A stretch of DNA of 64,000 nt from Brevibacillus_C sp046036945 (lineage in GTDB: Bacteria; Bacillota; Bacilli; Brevibacillales; Brevibacillaceae): the NCBI RefSeq assembly GCF_046036945.1, contig NZ_JBJQOQ010000023.1:23307-87306 (forward strand). The letters run 5' to 3'. Below the pieces are notes generated by a model, which was not told where the DNA came from, ran no database searches, and saw nothing but the letters and a program-made list of their open reading frames with translations. Below are positions 42,364 through 51,525 of the stretch, piece by piece. The stretch's first letter is position 1. Each line of letters begins with the position of its first letter. Position numbers and translations under genes: made by a program.

Positions 42364-43236
42364 ATGAGGGAGATCACATTCGAACCGACCAGCGTCACCA
42401 GTTATACCGTCTATGAGTTCGGCGAGGGGGACGGACCCGGCGTCTCCATTACTGCCGCTGTGCATGGCGATGAGCAGACGGCGGTCCATGCTTCTTTTCT
42501 GCTTGTCAAGGCGATCGAGAGCCGGAATGTCCGCGGACGCGTAAAAATCATTCCGGTCTGCAACCCCGCTGCCTTTCGAAACAGAACGCGCTGGTCACCA
42601 TTTGACGGATTGGATCTGAATCGGATTTTTCCAGGCTCTGCTGAAGGAAGCCCGACGGAGCAATTAGCCCAGTCGCTGTGGCAGCAGACACGCGGGTTTG
42701 GCCACATGATCGATCTTCACTGCTGCGGCGTTGGCGGTTCCACTTATACGCTGGCTCTCTACGAGGAGTACCCGCATCTGCGAAAAGCTGCCGAGGCACT
42801 AGGCATTCCTGTCGTCGTTCAATCTGGCGGTACATCTGGGCAGCTTTTCGTCGAATCCTGCCGCACTGGTCAGGATGCATTGATCATCGAGCTGCCCGGC
42901 GGACAACCCGGGGGTACGATTGATCTTCAGGCTGCCGAGGATTGCTGTCAGGCTGTGCTCCGGTATCTGATCCATCTCGGTGTACTGGAGGGTGAAGCGT
43001 CTCGGCCGCCGGTTCGCTTCTACGGGAAAATTTCCACCCTATGTGCACCTCGGCCAGGCTTGTTCCTGCCCAGAGCGAAGCCCGGCAGCCACTGTGTGCA
43101 AGGAGAGGTGTTGGGGACGCTGGAAGAAGCGCCGGTGACGGCACCGTTCGATGGCGTCATCACCACGCTGCGGCAGGCTAGCTACTGTTTTGCCGGAGAA
43201 AGACTGGCCGGTGTAGCGCCACTGGAGAAGAATTGA
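42364..43236 (+). CDS. Succinylglutamate desuccinylase/aspartoacylase-family deacylase
   Basis: 290 residues of the AstE/AspA zinc carboxypeptidase-like family. Zinc ligands are in A-V-H-G-D-E-Q (H and E, near 35-38) and I-D-L-H-C-C-G (His near 121); N-R-T-R-W and D-L-N-R-I-F-P-G are substrate-binding blocks. The C-terminal part resembles a biotinyl-lipoyl-like hammerhead (A-P-F-D-G-V-I-T near 260). AAGGAGG lies 9 bases before the ATG. It probably removes acyl groups from an N-acyl amino acid. The neighbouring LLM oxidoreductase starts 13 bp downstream. Confidence 0.83.
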   Translation: MREITFEPTSVTSYTVYEFGEGDGPGVSITAAVHGDEQTAVHASFLLVKAIESRNVRGRVKIIPVCNPAAFRNRTRWSPFDGLDLNRIFPGSAEGSPTEQLAQSLWQQTRGFGHMIDLHCCGVGGSTYTLALYEEYPHLRKAAEALGIPVVVQSGGTSGQLFVESCRTGQDALIIELPGGQPGGTIDLQAAEDCCQAVLRYLIHLGVLEGEASRPPVRFYGKISTLCAPRPGLFLPRAKPGSHCVQGEVLGTLEEAPVTAPFDGVITTLRQASYCFAGERLAGVAPLEKN

Positions 43237-43249
43237 AGGAGAAGGATAG

Positions 43250-44194
43250 ATGACATCGATGAAGCTGGGGGTATTGGATCTTACCCCGATTTTTCAAGGC
43301 GTCCCGGCGCAAACGGCCCTTCGGCAAGCCGTCCTCCTGGCTCAAACGGCAGAAGGCCTGGGGTATACGCGGTACTGGGTCGCGGAACATCACGACATGC
43401 CGCAATTGGCTTCCTCGTGTCCGGAGGTGCTGCTCGCCCATATCGGCGCACAAACGAAGCAGATCAGAATCGGCTCGGGTGCCGTACTGCTGCCTTACTA
43501 TAAACCGTACAAAGTGGCGGAAGCTTTCTCGCTGTTGGCCACGTTGTATCCGGGGCGCGTCGATTTGGGCATCGGACGCGCTCCCGGCGGCTCGGCCCAT
43601 GCGACACTCGCCTTGAGCGAACGGTATCTGGAACAGGTCCGGCAAATGCCTGCGCTCCTCAAAGATCTGACGGCGCTATTGTCCGGTGACTTCCGGGTCG
43701 AGGGAGAATTCGTGACAGCCCGGCCGGTTCCCCCGATTCAGCCGGAATTGTGGCTGCTTGGCACCAACATGAAAAGCGCCGGGTACGCCGCCCAGTTCGG
43801 AACCGGATACGTGTTTGGCCACTTTATGAGCGAACAGGACGGACAAGCGGTGATGGCGGCCTACCGGCGCGAATTTCGGAGCTCGGCTCTCCAGCGGCAG
43901 CCAAAGGCAATCGCAGCCGTCGGGGTGATCTGTGCAGAGACAACGGCGGAGGCAGAGCGCCTGCTCGAAGAAGCCCGGAGCTGGTCCCCTGCGCCAGTGT
44001 CCAGCAGCAGTGCCGCAGACAAGCCAACCCAGGGCCGAAAGGTGATCGTCGGGAATCCCGAACAGGTAAAACAGCAGCTTTCCGACTTGCAGTCGCGATA
44101 CGGCACAGATGAATTTATCGTCGTCACGACCATTCCTGACTATGACAAGCGAATTCGCTCCTATGAATTGCTGGCACAGGCAGTCCTTCTGTAG
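43250..44194 (+). CDS. LLM-class flavin-dependent oxidoreductase (luciferase-like)
   Basis: 314 residues, TIM-barrel bacterial luciferase-like monooxygenase of the MsnO8 type. Characteristic blocks are L-G-V-L-D-L-T-P, R-Y-W-V-A-E-H-H-D-M (near 41-50), G-S-G-A-V-L-L-P-Y-Y-K-P-Y-K-V-A-E and R-V-D-L-G-I-G-R-A-P-G-G. Uses reduced FMN or F420; in this lineage FMN is expected. Probably co-transcribed with the upstream deacylase; the substrate is unknown. Converges on the minus-strand DHHW gene 12 bp away. Confidence 0.87.
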   Translation: MTSMKLGVLDLTPIFQGVPAQTALRQAVLLAQTAEGLGYTRYWVAEHHDMPQLASSCPEVLLAHIGAQTKQIRIGSGAVLLPYYKPYKVAEAFSLLATLYPGRVDLGIGRAPGGSAHATLALSERYLEQVRQMPALLKDLTALLSGDFRVEGEFVTARPVPPIQPELWLLGTNMKSAGYAAQFGTGYVFGHFMSEQDGQAVMAAYRREFRSSALQRQPKAIAAVGVICAETTAEAERLLEEARSWSPAPVSSSSAADKPTQGRKVIVGNPEQVKQQLSDLQSRYGTDEFIVVTTIPDYDKRIRSYELLAQAVLL

Positions 44195-44206
44195 CATCAA
44201 GGCTTT

Positions 44207-45559
44207 TCATTGCGGCTGCTTCGCATCGCCGTCCATCAGCTTGTAGATCAGCCTGGTAAAGCCGTCGGAGGTGGTGATCGTCATGTTGGTGATAAACAAG
44301 ACCTCGTCAATGCGGTGCTTTTCAATAAAATCGTACAGCGGCTGATGAAACTGGCGGGGGTCGATCACGTAGATCTCCTTGAAATGGGGAAGCAAAAACG
44401 GAATAAATGCGTTTCCGTAGGAGTCCTTGATGACGGCAATCCGCCTGTCGTATGCGGCGTCGGTGGTGATTTTGCCCCACGGACGATCCCCGCTCAAAAA
44501 GATGCGGTATTTGTTCTTCTTGTCGGCGTGGTACTTGTCGAGCAGCTTCATCTTTAAGGGCCCTTGGTAGTACACGACGTATTCGTGCTGCATAAATGGC
44601 TTGTACAAGACGATCGTATCCGGATGGGCCGCCAATTTTTTGTTCAGCGTCGCGGAGTAGAGCGAACCGAGAAAGCCGGGTACCTTCTCCGTCTCGTAGC
44701 GGGACAGCGGGAGGGGCGTCAATCCGCGGGCGTTCATAAACGCTTGATAGGCATAGTAAGCGCCGGTTGCCGTCCAGTGGTGATCCGTGCGAAAAAACAC
44801 CTCCTCGGCGGCATGTTCGCGCAGGAAGGGCACTGCCTCTACTTTTGTCACCGGCGGGTCGATCTGCTCGTACACCGCCGCGATCGCTTTTTCCTGCGAG
44901 GCGGACAAGCCTTTTAATGCAGGATTCTCGACGAATTCGATCGCCGATGGCGCCAGGAGAACAGAGACGTGGACTGGATCGGCGAAACGGCGGGCGACTT
45001 GCTTCTGGAAAGCATTGATCACGCCGGCATACGCCTTGCCCGCCGCCGGATTGTACGAATACAGGAACATCGCCCGATCACCGGTCAAGAGTACCTTGCC
45101 GATCACCCGTCCCTCTTCTTGGCGCCGGGGCTTGGCCGCTTTGCTTGCCGGTCCCGGGCTGGCCGACGGTGGCAGAGGCAGCGGCTGGGAGGGAGCTGCT
45201 TCGATATCCGGACCTGCCTCCGGGACGGTTTGGCCCGACGACTGGGCATCGTTATTTGCCGCGGAAGCGACAATTTGCGTCGCGTCACTCCCCGCAAGAC
45301 CCCGCCAGGAAGTGAGCAACTTGCTGGCCCGCACCAATCTATCGCGAAACGCCACATGATCAGCCAGGTAGTTTTCCAATGCTTGCAGATACGTCCCCGA
45401 CAAAAGCGCCGTTCCCGACCAGACAGGGAAGGGGGCGAGAGCGCGGTTTTCGGTTTCGTCAACGGAACCGGTTCCGCCAAAGGCCACGTTCAAAAACATC
45501 CCCGTGTAGAGAAAAGCAAGAAACGAGACGATGTGAATGAGATGGCGCATGCGCATCAT
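44207..45559 (-). CDS. DHHW-family SGNH-like O-acetylation protein
   Basis: 450 residues. An N-terminal membrane anchor (6-27) and E-T-E-N-R-A-L precede a Pro/Ala/Ser-rich linker (about 115-145). The SGNH-like domain carries F-R-T-D-H-H-W-T-A-T-G-A-Y (the family signature, near 265) and the serine block V-I-K-D-S-Y-G-N-A-F-I-P-F (near 390), as in the AlgX/AlgJ group. These extracytoplasmic enzymes work with MBOAT proteins to O-acetylate polysaccharides. A GGAGGGG site precedes the ATG; the MBOAT gene ends 12 bp upstream in the same operon. Confidence 0.83.
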   Translation of the reverse strand: MMRMRHLIHIVSFLAFLYTGMFLNVAFGGTGSVDETENRALAPFPVWSGTALLSGTYLQALENYLADHVAFRDRLVRASKLLTSWRGLAGSDATQIVASAANNDAQSSGQTVPEAGPDIEAAPSQPLPLPPSASPGPASKAAKPRRQEEGRVIGKVLLTGDRAMFLYSYNPAAGKAYAGVINAFQKQVARRFADPVHVSVLLAPSAIEFVENPALKGLSASQEKAIAAVYEQIDPPVTKVEAVPFLREHAAEEVFFRTDHHWTATGAYYAYQAFMNARGLTPLPLSRYETEKVPGFLGSLYSATLNKKLAAHPDTIVLYKPFMQHEYVVYYQGPLKMKLLDKYHADKKNKYRIFLSGDRPWGKITTDAAYDRRIAVIKDSYGNAFIPFLLPHFKEIYVIDPRQFHQPLYDFIEKHRIDEVLFITNMTITTSDGFTRLIYKLMDGDAKQPQ

Positions 45560-45571
45560 GCTTCCCCTCCG

Positions 45572-46984
45572 TCAAAATCGAAAGTAGAAGAACGGTGTAT
45601 ACGTTTTCCCAACGAGTAGCAGGGTGGATACAGCCAATACCCCAAGACACAGGCTGGGGAGAAGGACATTCGCGTAAAGCGAGCCGGCAAGGGGCAGGCG
45701 CAGGGAGCCGGACATCGCCCGGTGCAGCCGACGTGTCAGCGGCGTTGCGGCCAAGACGGCGACAGCGAGCAAAAACGCCTGATTCTGCAGGTTGATCAAC
45801 AATTCTGTGTTGACCAGCGGCACCGTTGCAAGCCCGAACATCGTCTTCAGGTATGCGGCACCGCGATCCCATGATTCGAAGTAAAACAACACCCACCCCA
45901 CCAAAACAATCCCGGTAAAATAGACGTGGGAGACTGCTCCCGGCAGGCGGGACAAGGCCCGAAGCAGAAACTTCTTCTCGATGGCGATGAACAGTCCGTA
46001 ATACAGTCCCCACAACACGTAATTCCAACTGGCGCCGTGCCACAGCCCGGTCAAGAACCAGACGATGAATAGATTGAGCAGGGGGCGGCTCCGGTTGCCG
46101 CCCAGCGGGATGTAGACGTAATCCCGGAAGAATTGGCCGACAGAGATGTTCCACCTGCGCCAAAACTCCGTGGCGCTTCGCGAGAGGTACGGGTAGTCAA
46201 AATTCTCCCGGAATGAAAAGCCGAACATATACCCAAGGCCAATCGCCATATCGGAATAACCCGAGAAGTCGAAATAGATCTGGAGCGCGAACAGAACGAT
46301 TCCCAGCCAGGCGCCGAGCAAGGAGAGATCGTGCAGGCTGCCGTCCAAAAACAGCGAAGAGCCTTCAGACAGGGAGTTCGCCAGTACCACTTTCTTCCCC
46401 AGTCCGACGGCAAAGCGGACGATTCCCAGACTAAATCCTTCCATCGTGACGCGGCGATCCGTCAACTGCTGCTGAATGTCTGCGTAACGAACGATTGGAC
46501 CGGCAACCAATTGCGGGAACAGAGAGATGTAGAGCAGCAGTTTGGTATAGGAGGAGAGAGCGGGAGCTTCCCTCCGGTAGACATCAACCAAATAAGAGAT
46601 CACCTGAAAAGTGAAAAAGGAGATGCCGAGCGGCAGTCCCGGATCCCAAAAAGGGATGTCGATCGAAGTCAGGGACCGCACTGTCTCCAAAAGAAACCCC
46701 GTATACTTGAAGTGAAAGAGCAGCAGGATTTGAAAGGCCACAGACAGCGCCATCGCTGCCGCAGCTCCCGGACGGCCGCGGTGTTTTTCGATTTGCCTGC
46801 CGCCGATCCACCCGACGAATACACTCAAGAGCAGGATCAGGACCCACAAAGGCTCGCCCCAGGCGTAAAACAGGACGGAAAAGACGAGCAGTACGGTATT
46901 TTTGGCTCTGCCCCGGACCGTAAAGTAGATCAGCAGAAGCAGAGGAAGGAATCCGAAAAGAAACACAAAGCTCGAAAAAACCAC
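45572..46984 (-). CDS. MBOAT-family O-acyltransferase (AlgI/DltB-like)
   Basis: 470 residues, about eleven helices. Hallmarks: L-F-Y-A-W-G-E-P near the N-terminus, D-F-S-G-Y-S-D-M-A-I-G, F-W-R-R-W-N-I-S and the catalytic-His block W-F-L-T-G-L-W-H-G-A-S-W-N. It moves acetyl groups across the membrane for transfer to an extracellular glycan by the partner DHHW protein. GTG 46984 (V-V-F-S-S-F) follows GAGGTGG by 7 bases and matches the family's usual start; the GTG at 46999 lies at the ribosome site itself. The 47000-47190 gap shows no gene. Confidence 0.87.
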   Translation of the reverse strand: MVFSSFVFLFGFLPLLLLIYFTVRGRAKNTVLLVFSVLFYAWGEPLWVLILLLSVFVGWIGGRQIEKHRGRPGAAAAMALSVAFQILLLFHFKYTGFLLETVRSLTSIDIPFWDPGLPLGISFFTFQVISYLVDVYRREAPALSSYTKLLLYISLFPQLVAGPIVRYADIQQQLTDRRVTMEGFSLGIVRFAVGLGKKVVLANSLSEGSSLFLDGSLHDLSLLGAWLGIVLFALQIYFDFSGYSDMAIGLGYMFGFSFRENFDYPYLSRSATEFWRRWNISVGQFFRDYVYIPLGGNRSRPLLNLFIVWFLTGLWHGASWNYVLWGLYYGLFIAIEKKFLLRALSRLPGAVSHVYFTGIVLVGWVLFYFESWDRGAAYLKTMFGLATVPLVNTELLINLQNQAFLLAVAVLAATPLTRRLHRAMSGSLRLPLAGSLYANVLLPSLCLGVLAVSTLLLVGKTYTPFFYFRF

Positions 46985-47190
46985 ACCACGCCACCTCACA
47001 TCTACCCGCTATACGCGATACATAGGATATCCAGACAGAGAAAAAGTTATTTGCAAAAATACCCAGCCAGGGGACCTTTATAAAAATTCATTGTATTTTT
47101 TTGAGAGTCATGCTAAAAATGAATCAACGGAGTACCTGCATTATTTTATAATAATGAAGAATTTACTTCTTCTTTTTCGTGGAGAGGGTT

Positions 47191-48033
47191 ATGGATCAGA
47201 AAACATTTGAGAATCTGGTAAAGGAAAAGTTTAACAGTTTGTCATCCGGACAGAAAAAAGTGGCGGAGTATTTGATCGAGCAGCTGGAGGAAGCGGCATT
47301 CAGCACTGCCGTCAAAATCGGCCGCAAAGTAGACGTCAGCGAAACCACGGTGATCCGGCTGTCCTATGCGCTCGGCTTCAGCGGTTTCTCGGAAATGCAG
47401 GAGAACATACAAAAACAAATCCTGAACAACAGCTATCCCCACGCCCCAAGCAGTCCGGACCGCATCGCAGATGTCGAAGATGGAAGAAGCGCATACGCCA
47501 GGGCAGTTGAGCATGACATCAAGATCATGCGCCAGACCATGCTTCAGTTGGATGTGCAGGAAATCGAGAAAATAGCGGATGCGTTAATCCAGGCCGATCG
47601 AGTGCTGGTTGTTGGGTCGAGGACATCTTACGCGGCGGCCTACTGGTTTTCCATTACGCTTGGCACACTGCGTGACAATGTAGAAGGCAATGCCCCTGCA
47701 GGCGATGTCATGGAAAAGCTGTGCGACCTCACGGAGAAATCGGTTGTCTTCGCCATCTCGTTCCCGCGCTACTCGAAGGAAACCCTGCAGGTTGCGAAGG
47801 GAGCAAAAGAACTAGGAGCGACGTTAATTTCCGCTACAGACCGCATCCTCTCGCCGATCGGGCGGATATCCGATTACATTCTGACAACCGAAGACGCCAA
47901 TTCCTTTGCACCCGTGATGAGCTTGCTTTATGCGGTTATCACCGGAATCCATCTGAAATACAAGGACAAGACACGTGCCCGTCAGCAGCGATTGGAACAG
48001 ATCTACTCCAGGAACGAAGTATATATTGAATAA
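47191..48033 (+). CDS. RpiR/MurR-family transcriptional regulator
   Basis: 280 residues: N-terminal HTH_6 domain (residues 1-75; K-V-A-E-Y-L-I-E-Q, V-S-E-T-T-V-I-R-L-S-Y-A-L-G-F-S-G) and a C-terminal SIS domain (from about 125; V-L-V-V-G-S-R-T-S-Y, V-V-F-A-I-S-F-P-R-Y-S) that senses a phosphosugar or related ligand. ATG 47191 follows GGAGAGGG. It heads an operon with a GNAT and a racemase, which it probably controls. A TATAAT lies at 47147-47152. Confidence 0.86.
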   Translation: MDQKTFENLVKEKFNSLSSGQKKVAEYLIEQLEEAAFSTAVKIGRKVDVSETTVIRLSYALGFSGFSEMQENIQKQILNNSYPHAPSSPDRIADVEDGRSAYARAVEHDIKIMRQTMLQLDVQEIEKIADALIQADRVLVVGSRTSYAAAYWFSITLGTLRDNVEGNAPAGDVMEKLCDLTEKSVVFAISFPRYSKETLQVAKGAKELGATLISATDRILSPIGRISDYILTTEDANSFAPVMSLLYAVITGIHLKYKDKTRARQQRLEQIYSRNEVYIE

Positions 48034-48056
48034 GCAATGAGAAGGGGGAGTGAACG

Positions 48057-48890
48057 TTGGAGAAAAACTCGTTTACGATCAGATCATTACACACGGCAGA
48101 AGAGCTCGGCATGGTGAGAGACCTGGAATGTCTGGTATGGGAATCGGACGATCCGGTGCCTGTCCACCAGACCATGACCGTCGTCAAGCACGGCGGCATG
48201 GTACTTGGGGCATTTGACGCAGAGCGATTGATTGGATTTCAGTACAGCTTTGCCGGCTTCGACGGGAAAAAGCCCTACCTCTGCTCCCACACGCTGGGGA
48301 TTCACCCCGACTACCGGAAAAGCGGTATCGGCGAGCAGTTAAAACGGGTACAGCGGGAAGAAGCCCTGCGAATCGGCTACGACCTGATCACCTGGACATA
48401 CGATCCGTTGGAAACCGTCAATGGAAATTTAAACATCAGAAAATTAGGCGCTGTCTGCTCCAAGTACATCGAGAACTGCTACGGCGAGATGACCGACATC
48501 CTCAATGCCGGCATCCCTTCCGACCGGTTTGAAGTCGAGTGGCGGATTCAAAGCGAACATGTCAGCCGAAGGATGCAGGGCGATCGAAACGGGCAGGAAG
48601 ATATCGTCTCCTTCCCGCAAGCCGTTCAACTGGCCGTAGATGATCGCGGTTTTGCCGTTCCGGTGGACATCGATCTCAGATTTGATCAGCCCAGCGGGAC
48701 ACTGGCCGTAGCCGTACCGGCGAATTTTCAAAACGTGAAAGTGGCGGACATGGAATTGGCGCTGCGCTGGCGCCTGCAGACGCGCGCCGTGTTTTCCCAC
48801 TATTTTAAACAGGGTTGGCAGGTCGTCCAATTTGTCAAAAGCGATGGCCAGGCACCCGCACATTATTATCTGCTCCAAAAAAGCGAGTAG
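48057..48890 (+). CDS. GNAT acyltransferase, candidate D-amino acid N-succinyltransferase
   Basis: 277 residues. A GNAT fold (H-T-L-G-I-H-P-D-Y-R-K-S-G-I-G near 80-94 is the acyl-CoA loop) with a C-terminal extension of about 130 residues, as in the COG3375 group that accompanies N-succinylamino acid racemases. TTG start at 48057 with GGGGGAG 7 bases upstream. The racemase gene begins 11 bp downstream. In the known D-to-L conversion pathway of Geobacillus a GNAT enzyme succinylates D-amino acids; assignment to that step is inferred from the context. Confidence 0.76.
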   Translation: MEKNSFTIRSLHTAEELGMVRDLECLVWESDDPVPVHQTMTVVKHGGMVLGAFDAERLIGFQYSFAGFDGKKPYLCSHTLGIHPDYRKSGIGEQLKRVQREEALRIGYDLITWTYDPLETVNGNLNIRKLGAVCSKYIENCYGEMTDILNAGIPSDRFEVEWRIQSEHVSRRMQGDRNGQEDIVSFPQAVQLAVDDRGFAVPVDIDLRFDQPSGTLAVAVPANFQNVKVADMELALRWRLQTRAVFSHYFKQGWQVVQFVKSDGQAPAHYYLLQKSE

Positions 48891-48901
48891 GGGAGGTTCA
48901 T

Positions 48902-50008
48902 ATGGAAATCAAACACATCATTTTGCGCCACATGAAGATGGAGCTGCTGCAGCCATTCACCACCAGCCTGGGGACGGAATACGATAAGGACTTTATTCTC
49001 GTTGAGATAAAGTCGAAAGAGGGCATCTCCGGCTGGGCCGAGTCCGTGGCGGCGATCGATCCGCTTTACAAAGAGGAGACAGTGAAGACCAACTGGCACA
49101 TCATGGAGGATTTTTTGATTCCGCTGCTGCTGCAAAAACCTGTCCAGCACCCGGACGAAGTGTACGAACGTTTTCGCCATATCCGCGGCAATTATATGGC
49201 GAAGTCCGCTTTGGAAGGAGCGATGTGGGATCTGTACGCCAAGCAGCAGGGCATGTCACTGGCCAAGGCGCTGGGCGGCACCAAAGAGAAGATCGATGTC
49301 GGCATCAGCCTGGGCATCCAGGAGTCGGTCAAGGATCTGCTCCATCTCGTCGAAGATGCGCTCGTCAAAGGATATAAGCGCATCAAAGTGAAAATTCAGC
49401 CTGGCTGGGATGTAGAGGTGATACGGGAAATTCGCCAGCACTATCCGTCCATCCCCTTGATGGCCGATGCCAATAGTGCCTATTCCCTGAAGGATATCGA
49501 TCGGCTGGCTCAATTGGATGAATTTTCCTTGATGATGATCGAGCAGCCGCTTTCCCATGATGACATCATCGACCATGCCGAGCTGCAAAAGAGATTGACA
49601 ACGCCGATCTGTCTGGATGAGAGCATCCACTCGGCGGAAGACGTGCGGAAAGCGATTCAGCTGGGGAGCTGCAAGGTGATCAACATCAAAATCGGGCGTG
49701 TCGGCGGTTTATCGGAGGCCAAGCGGATTCACGATTTGTGCCAGGCCCACGATATCCCCGTCTGGTGCGGCGGCATGCTGGAGGCGGGAGTTGGCCGCGC
49801 CCACAATATCGCCATCACCACCTTGCCGGGTTTCGTGCTGCCAGGCGATACGGCCGCGTCTTCGCGCTACTGGAAGGAGGACATCATCGATCCCGAGGTG
49901 ACGGTCGAGAACGGCGTAATTACCGTTCCTGATAAGCCCGGCATCGGATATGAACCGAATCGCGAGCGTATCGAAGAGAGGACCTTGTACAGCAAGTTAT
50001 ATGCATAA
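48902..50008 (+). CDS. o-Succinylbenzoate synthase/N-succinylamino acid racemase (copy 1)
   Basis: 368-residue enolase-superfamily enzyme of the OSBS/NSAR branch. Active-site residues are visible: K-x-K in R-I-K-V-K-I (near 161-165), metal ligands D in M-A-D-A-N-S-A-Y (near 189), E in I-E-Q-P-L-S-H-D-D (near 214) and D in C-L-D-E-S-I-H-S (near 239), and the second Lys in N-I-K-I-G-R-V-G-G (near 263). There are no menaquinone genes nearby, and the adjacent GNAT and RpiR genes favour the racemase role. GGGGAGGTT precedes ATG 48902. Confidence 0.85.
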   Translation: MEIKHIILRHMKMELLQPFTTSLGTEYDKDFILVEIKSKEGISGWAESVAAIDPLYKEETVKTNWHIMEDFLIPLLLQKPVQHPDEVYERFRHIRGNYMAKSALEGAMWDLYAKQQGMSLAKALGGTKEKIDVGISLGIQESVKDLLHLVEDALVKGYKRIKVKIQPGWDVEVIREIRQHYPSIPLMADANSAYSLKDIDRLAQLDEFSLMMIEQPLSHDDIIDHAELQKRLTTPICLDESIHSAEDVRKAIQLGSCKVINIKIGRVGGLSEAKRIHDLCQAHDIPVWCGGMLEAGVGRAHNIAITTLPGFVLPGDTAASSRYWKEDIIDPEVTVENGVITVPDKPGIGYEPNRERIEERTLYSKLYA

Positions 50009-50108
50009 TCCATGAATCATTCGATCGAAGGACAATCGGTGTGGTACAATCCCTGTAGAATCAGTATGTGGAATACGAGCTTTAACAGGGAAAGGAATTT
50101 GTTGTTTG

Positions 50109-51470
50109 ATGAAAATCATTTTAGGAATCGTTGGCCCAGAAGACCTGGTAAAACGAGTTCAAGAGCAAGTACGGTCTACCAGTGCGGTACTCATCGAAAT
50201 CAAACCCTTTCACACGCATCTCTTTGAAGAAATAAAGCAGCTTGCTAAGGAACTTGCGGAATCCTGTGACATTTTGCTTTTTACCGGACCGGGTGCTTAC
50301 GAACTCTACAAGTCGGAAGAGGCGAAAATGAACCTGGAAATGCCACCCGTTTCGGTCTACGTCCGGTACGACGGGTCAGCACTCTATCGGATTCTGTATG
50401 AATTGGCGATCGAGAGCGGAGGGGATCCCAGTCGATTTACCCCATTTACAATCGATCGGCTGCCTCCGGATGAAATAAACGAAACACTCCAAGAGGTAAA
50501 GCTGCAGAACGAAAAAGTGATCGTCATCAATGAGCTTGCGTCTTCTTCCACCTATGATTGGAGCGATATCCACGAACAGCATTTTCTTGCGGGTCACAGC
50601 AAGTATGCCATTACGTGTTTGACAAGCGTTGCGAATGAACTGGCACTTCGCTCTGTCCCGGTTAAAAGAGTGGTTCCGACTTACTCGTCCATTCAGTCTG
50701 CATTGCAGATCGTCTATGCAAAAGTGGAGAATCTGGTACAAAGCCAATCTCAAATGGCGGTTATTCTTCTGAAGTGGCGTCTGCCTGACAGGCGTCCCAA
50801 AAACCGCTTTAGCGCTTACAGAGCGAACTTAAAGCTGCAAGAGAGCATCATTGATTTCTGCGAGTCTTGGGAAGCTTCCCTAACCTTTTCAACAGATAAC
50901 CAGGCTATCATTTATACGACGATGTCTGTGGTCAAAGAGATCACCAACAATTTCCGTTATTTTCCACTCATTCAATCCCTGGGGGAGCAAACGGGCAATA
51001 AAGTCTTTGCAGGTATCGGTATCGGCATGGATGCGCTGAAGGCAGAGTACAATGCCGAACAAGCGATTCAGTTTACCGATGCGAAAGCCAATCCATGTGC
51101 TTATGTGATGTTTACGGATGGTCAGCTTCTGGGGCCATTGCTTCAGTCTGATCGTATGCCGCTCAAGTTTTCAACCAGTGCCGATCATCCGGCTCTGTTG
51201 AAACTGGCTGAGCAAACCAATCTGAGCGCCGTAACCCTCACCCGACTTCTGTCCTTACAGAGCCATCATCCAAGGGCCGATATTAGCGTTCATCATGTGG
51301 CCAAAGCTTTTGACATATCGCTTCGCAGTGCCAGGAGGCTTCTTCGGCAGATTGAAACTTCGGGGCTAGCCCGGGTGGTAGGGGAAGAGCAGCCTCCCGG
51401 ACGCGGCAGACCGCGGCAGTTGTATCGGCTTTCCCTACCGGAAGAGCTGTATCAGGAACTGAATAAATAG
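50109..51470 (+). CDS. Transcriptional regulator with GCH III/GGDEF-like palm domain (paralogue 3)
   Basis: 453 residues. N-terminal domain I-I-L-G-I-V-G-P with C-D-I-L-L-F-T-G-P-G-A-Y (near 58-69); central palm-like domain ending in V-F-A-G-I-G-I-G-M-D-A-L-K-A-E-Y-N; C-terminal winged helix ending G-R-P-R-Q-L-Y-R-L. At the GGDEF position it reads STDNQ (261-265), the most degenerate of the three paralogues. ATG 50109 with AAAGGA about 13 bases upstream. Located between the two racemase operons, it probably regulates the MFS-racemase-hydrolase operon that starts 188 bp downstream. Confidence 0.68.
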   Translation: MKIILGIVGPEDLVKRVQEQVRSTSAVLIEIKPFHTHLFEEIKQLAKELAESCDILLFTGPGAYELYKSEEAKMNLEMPPVSVYVRYDGSALYRILYELAIESGGDPSRFTPFTIDRLPPDEINETLQEVKLQNEKVIVINELASSSTYDWSDIHEQHFLAGHSKYAITCLTSVANELALRSVPVKRVVPTYSSIQSALQIVYAKVENLVQSQSQMAVILLKWRLPDRRPKNRFSAYRANLKLQESIIDFCESWEASLTFSTDNQAIIYTTMSVVKEITNNFRYFPLIQSLGEQTGNKVFAGIGIGMDALKAEYNAEQAIQFTDAKANPCAYVMFTDGQLLGPLLQSDRMPLKFSTSADHPALLKLAEQTNLSAVTLTRLLSLQSHHPRADISVHHVAKAFDISLRSARRLLRQIETSGLARVVGEEQPPGRGRPRQLYRLSLPEELYQELNK

Positions 51471-51525
51471 GATCGGGGTGCCGTACATGGTACCCTTTTA
51501 CATTTACCGACAATTTTTAATTTTC

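Noticed and set aside
47090..47127. Minus-strand promoter for the MBOAT gene (TTGATT at 47127-47122, TACAAT at 47095-47090)
   Set aside because: The spacer would be 26 nt, too long for sigma-A.
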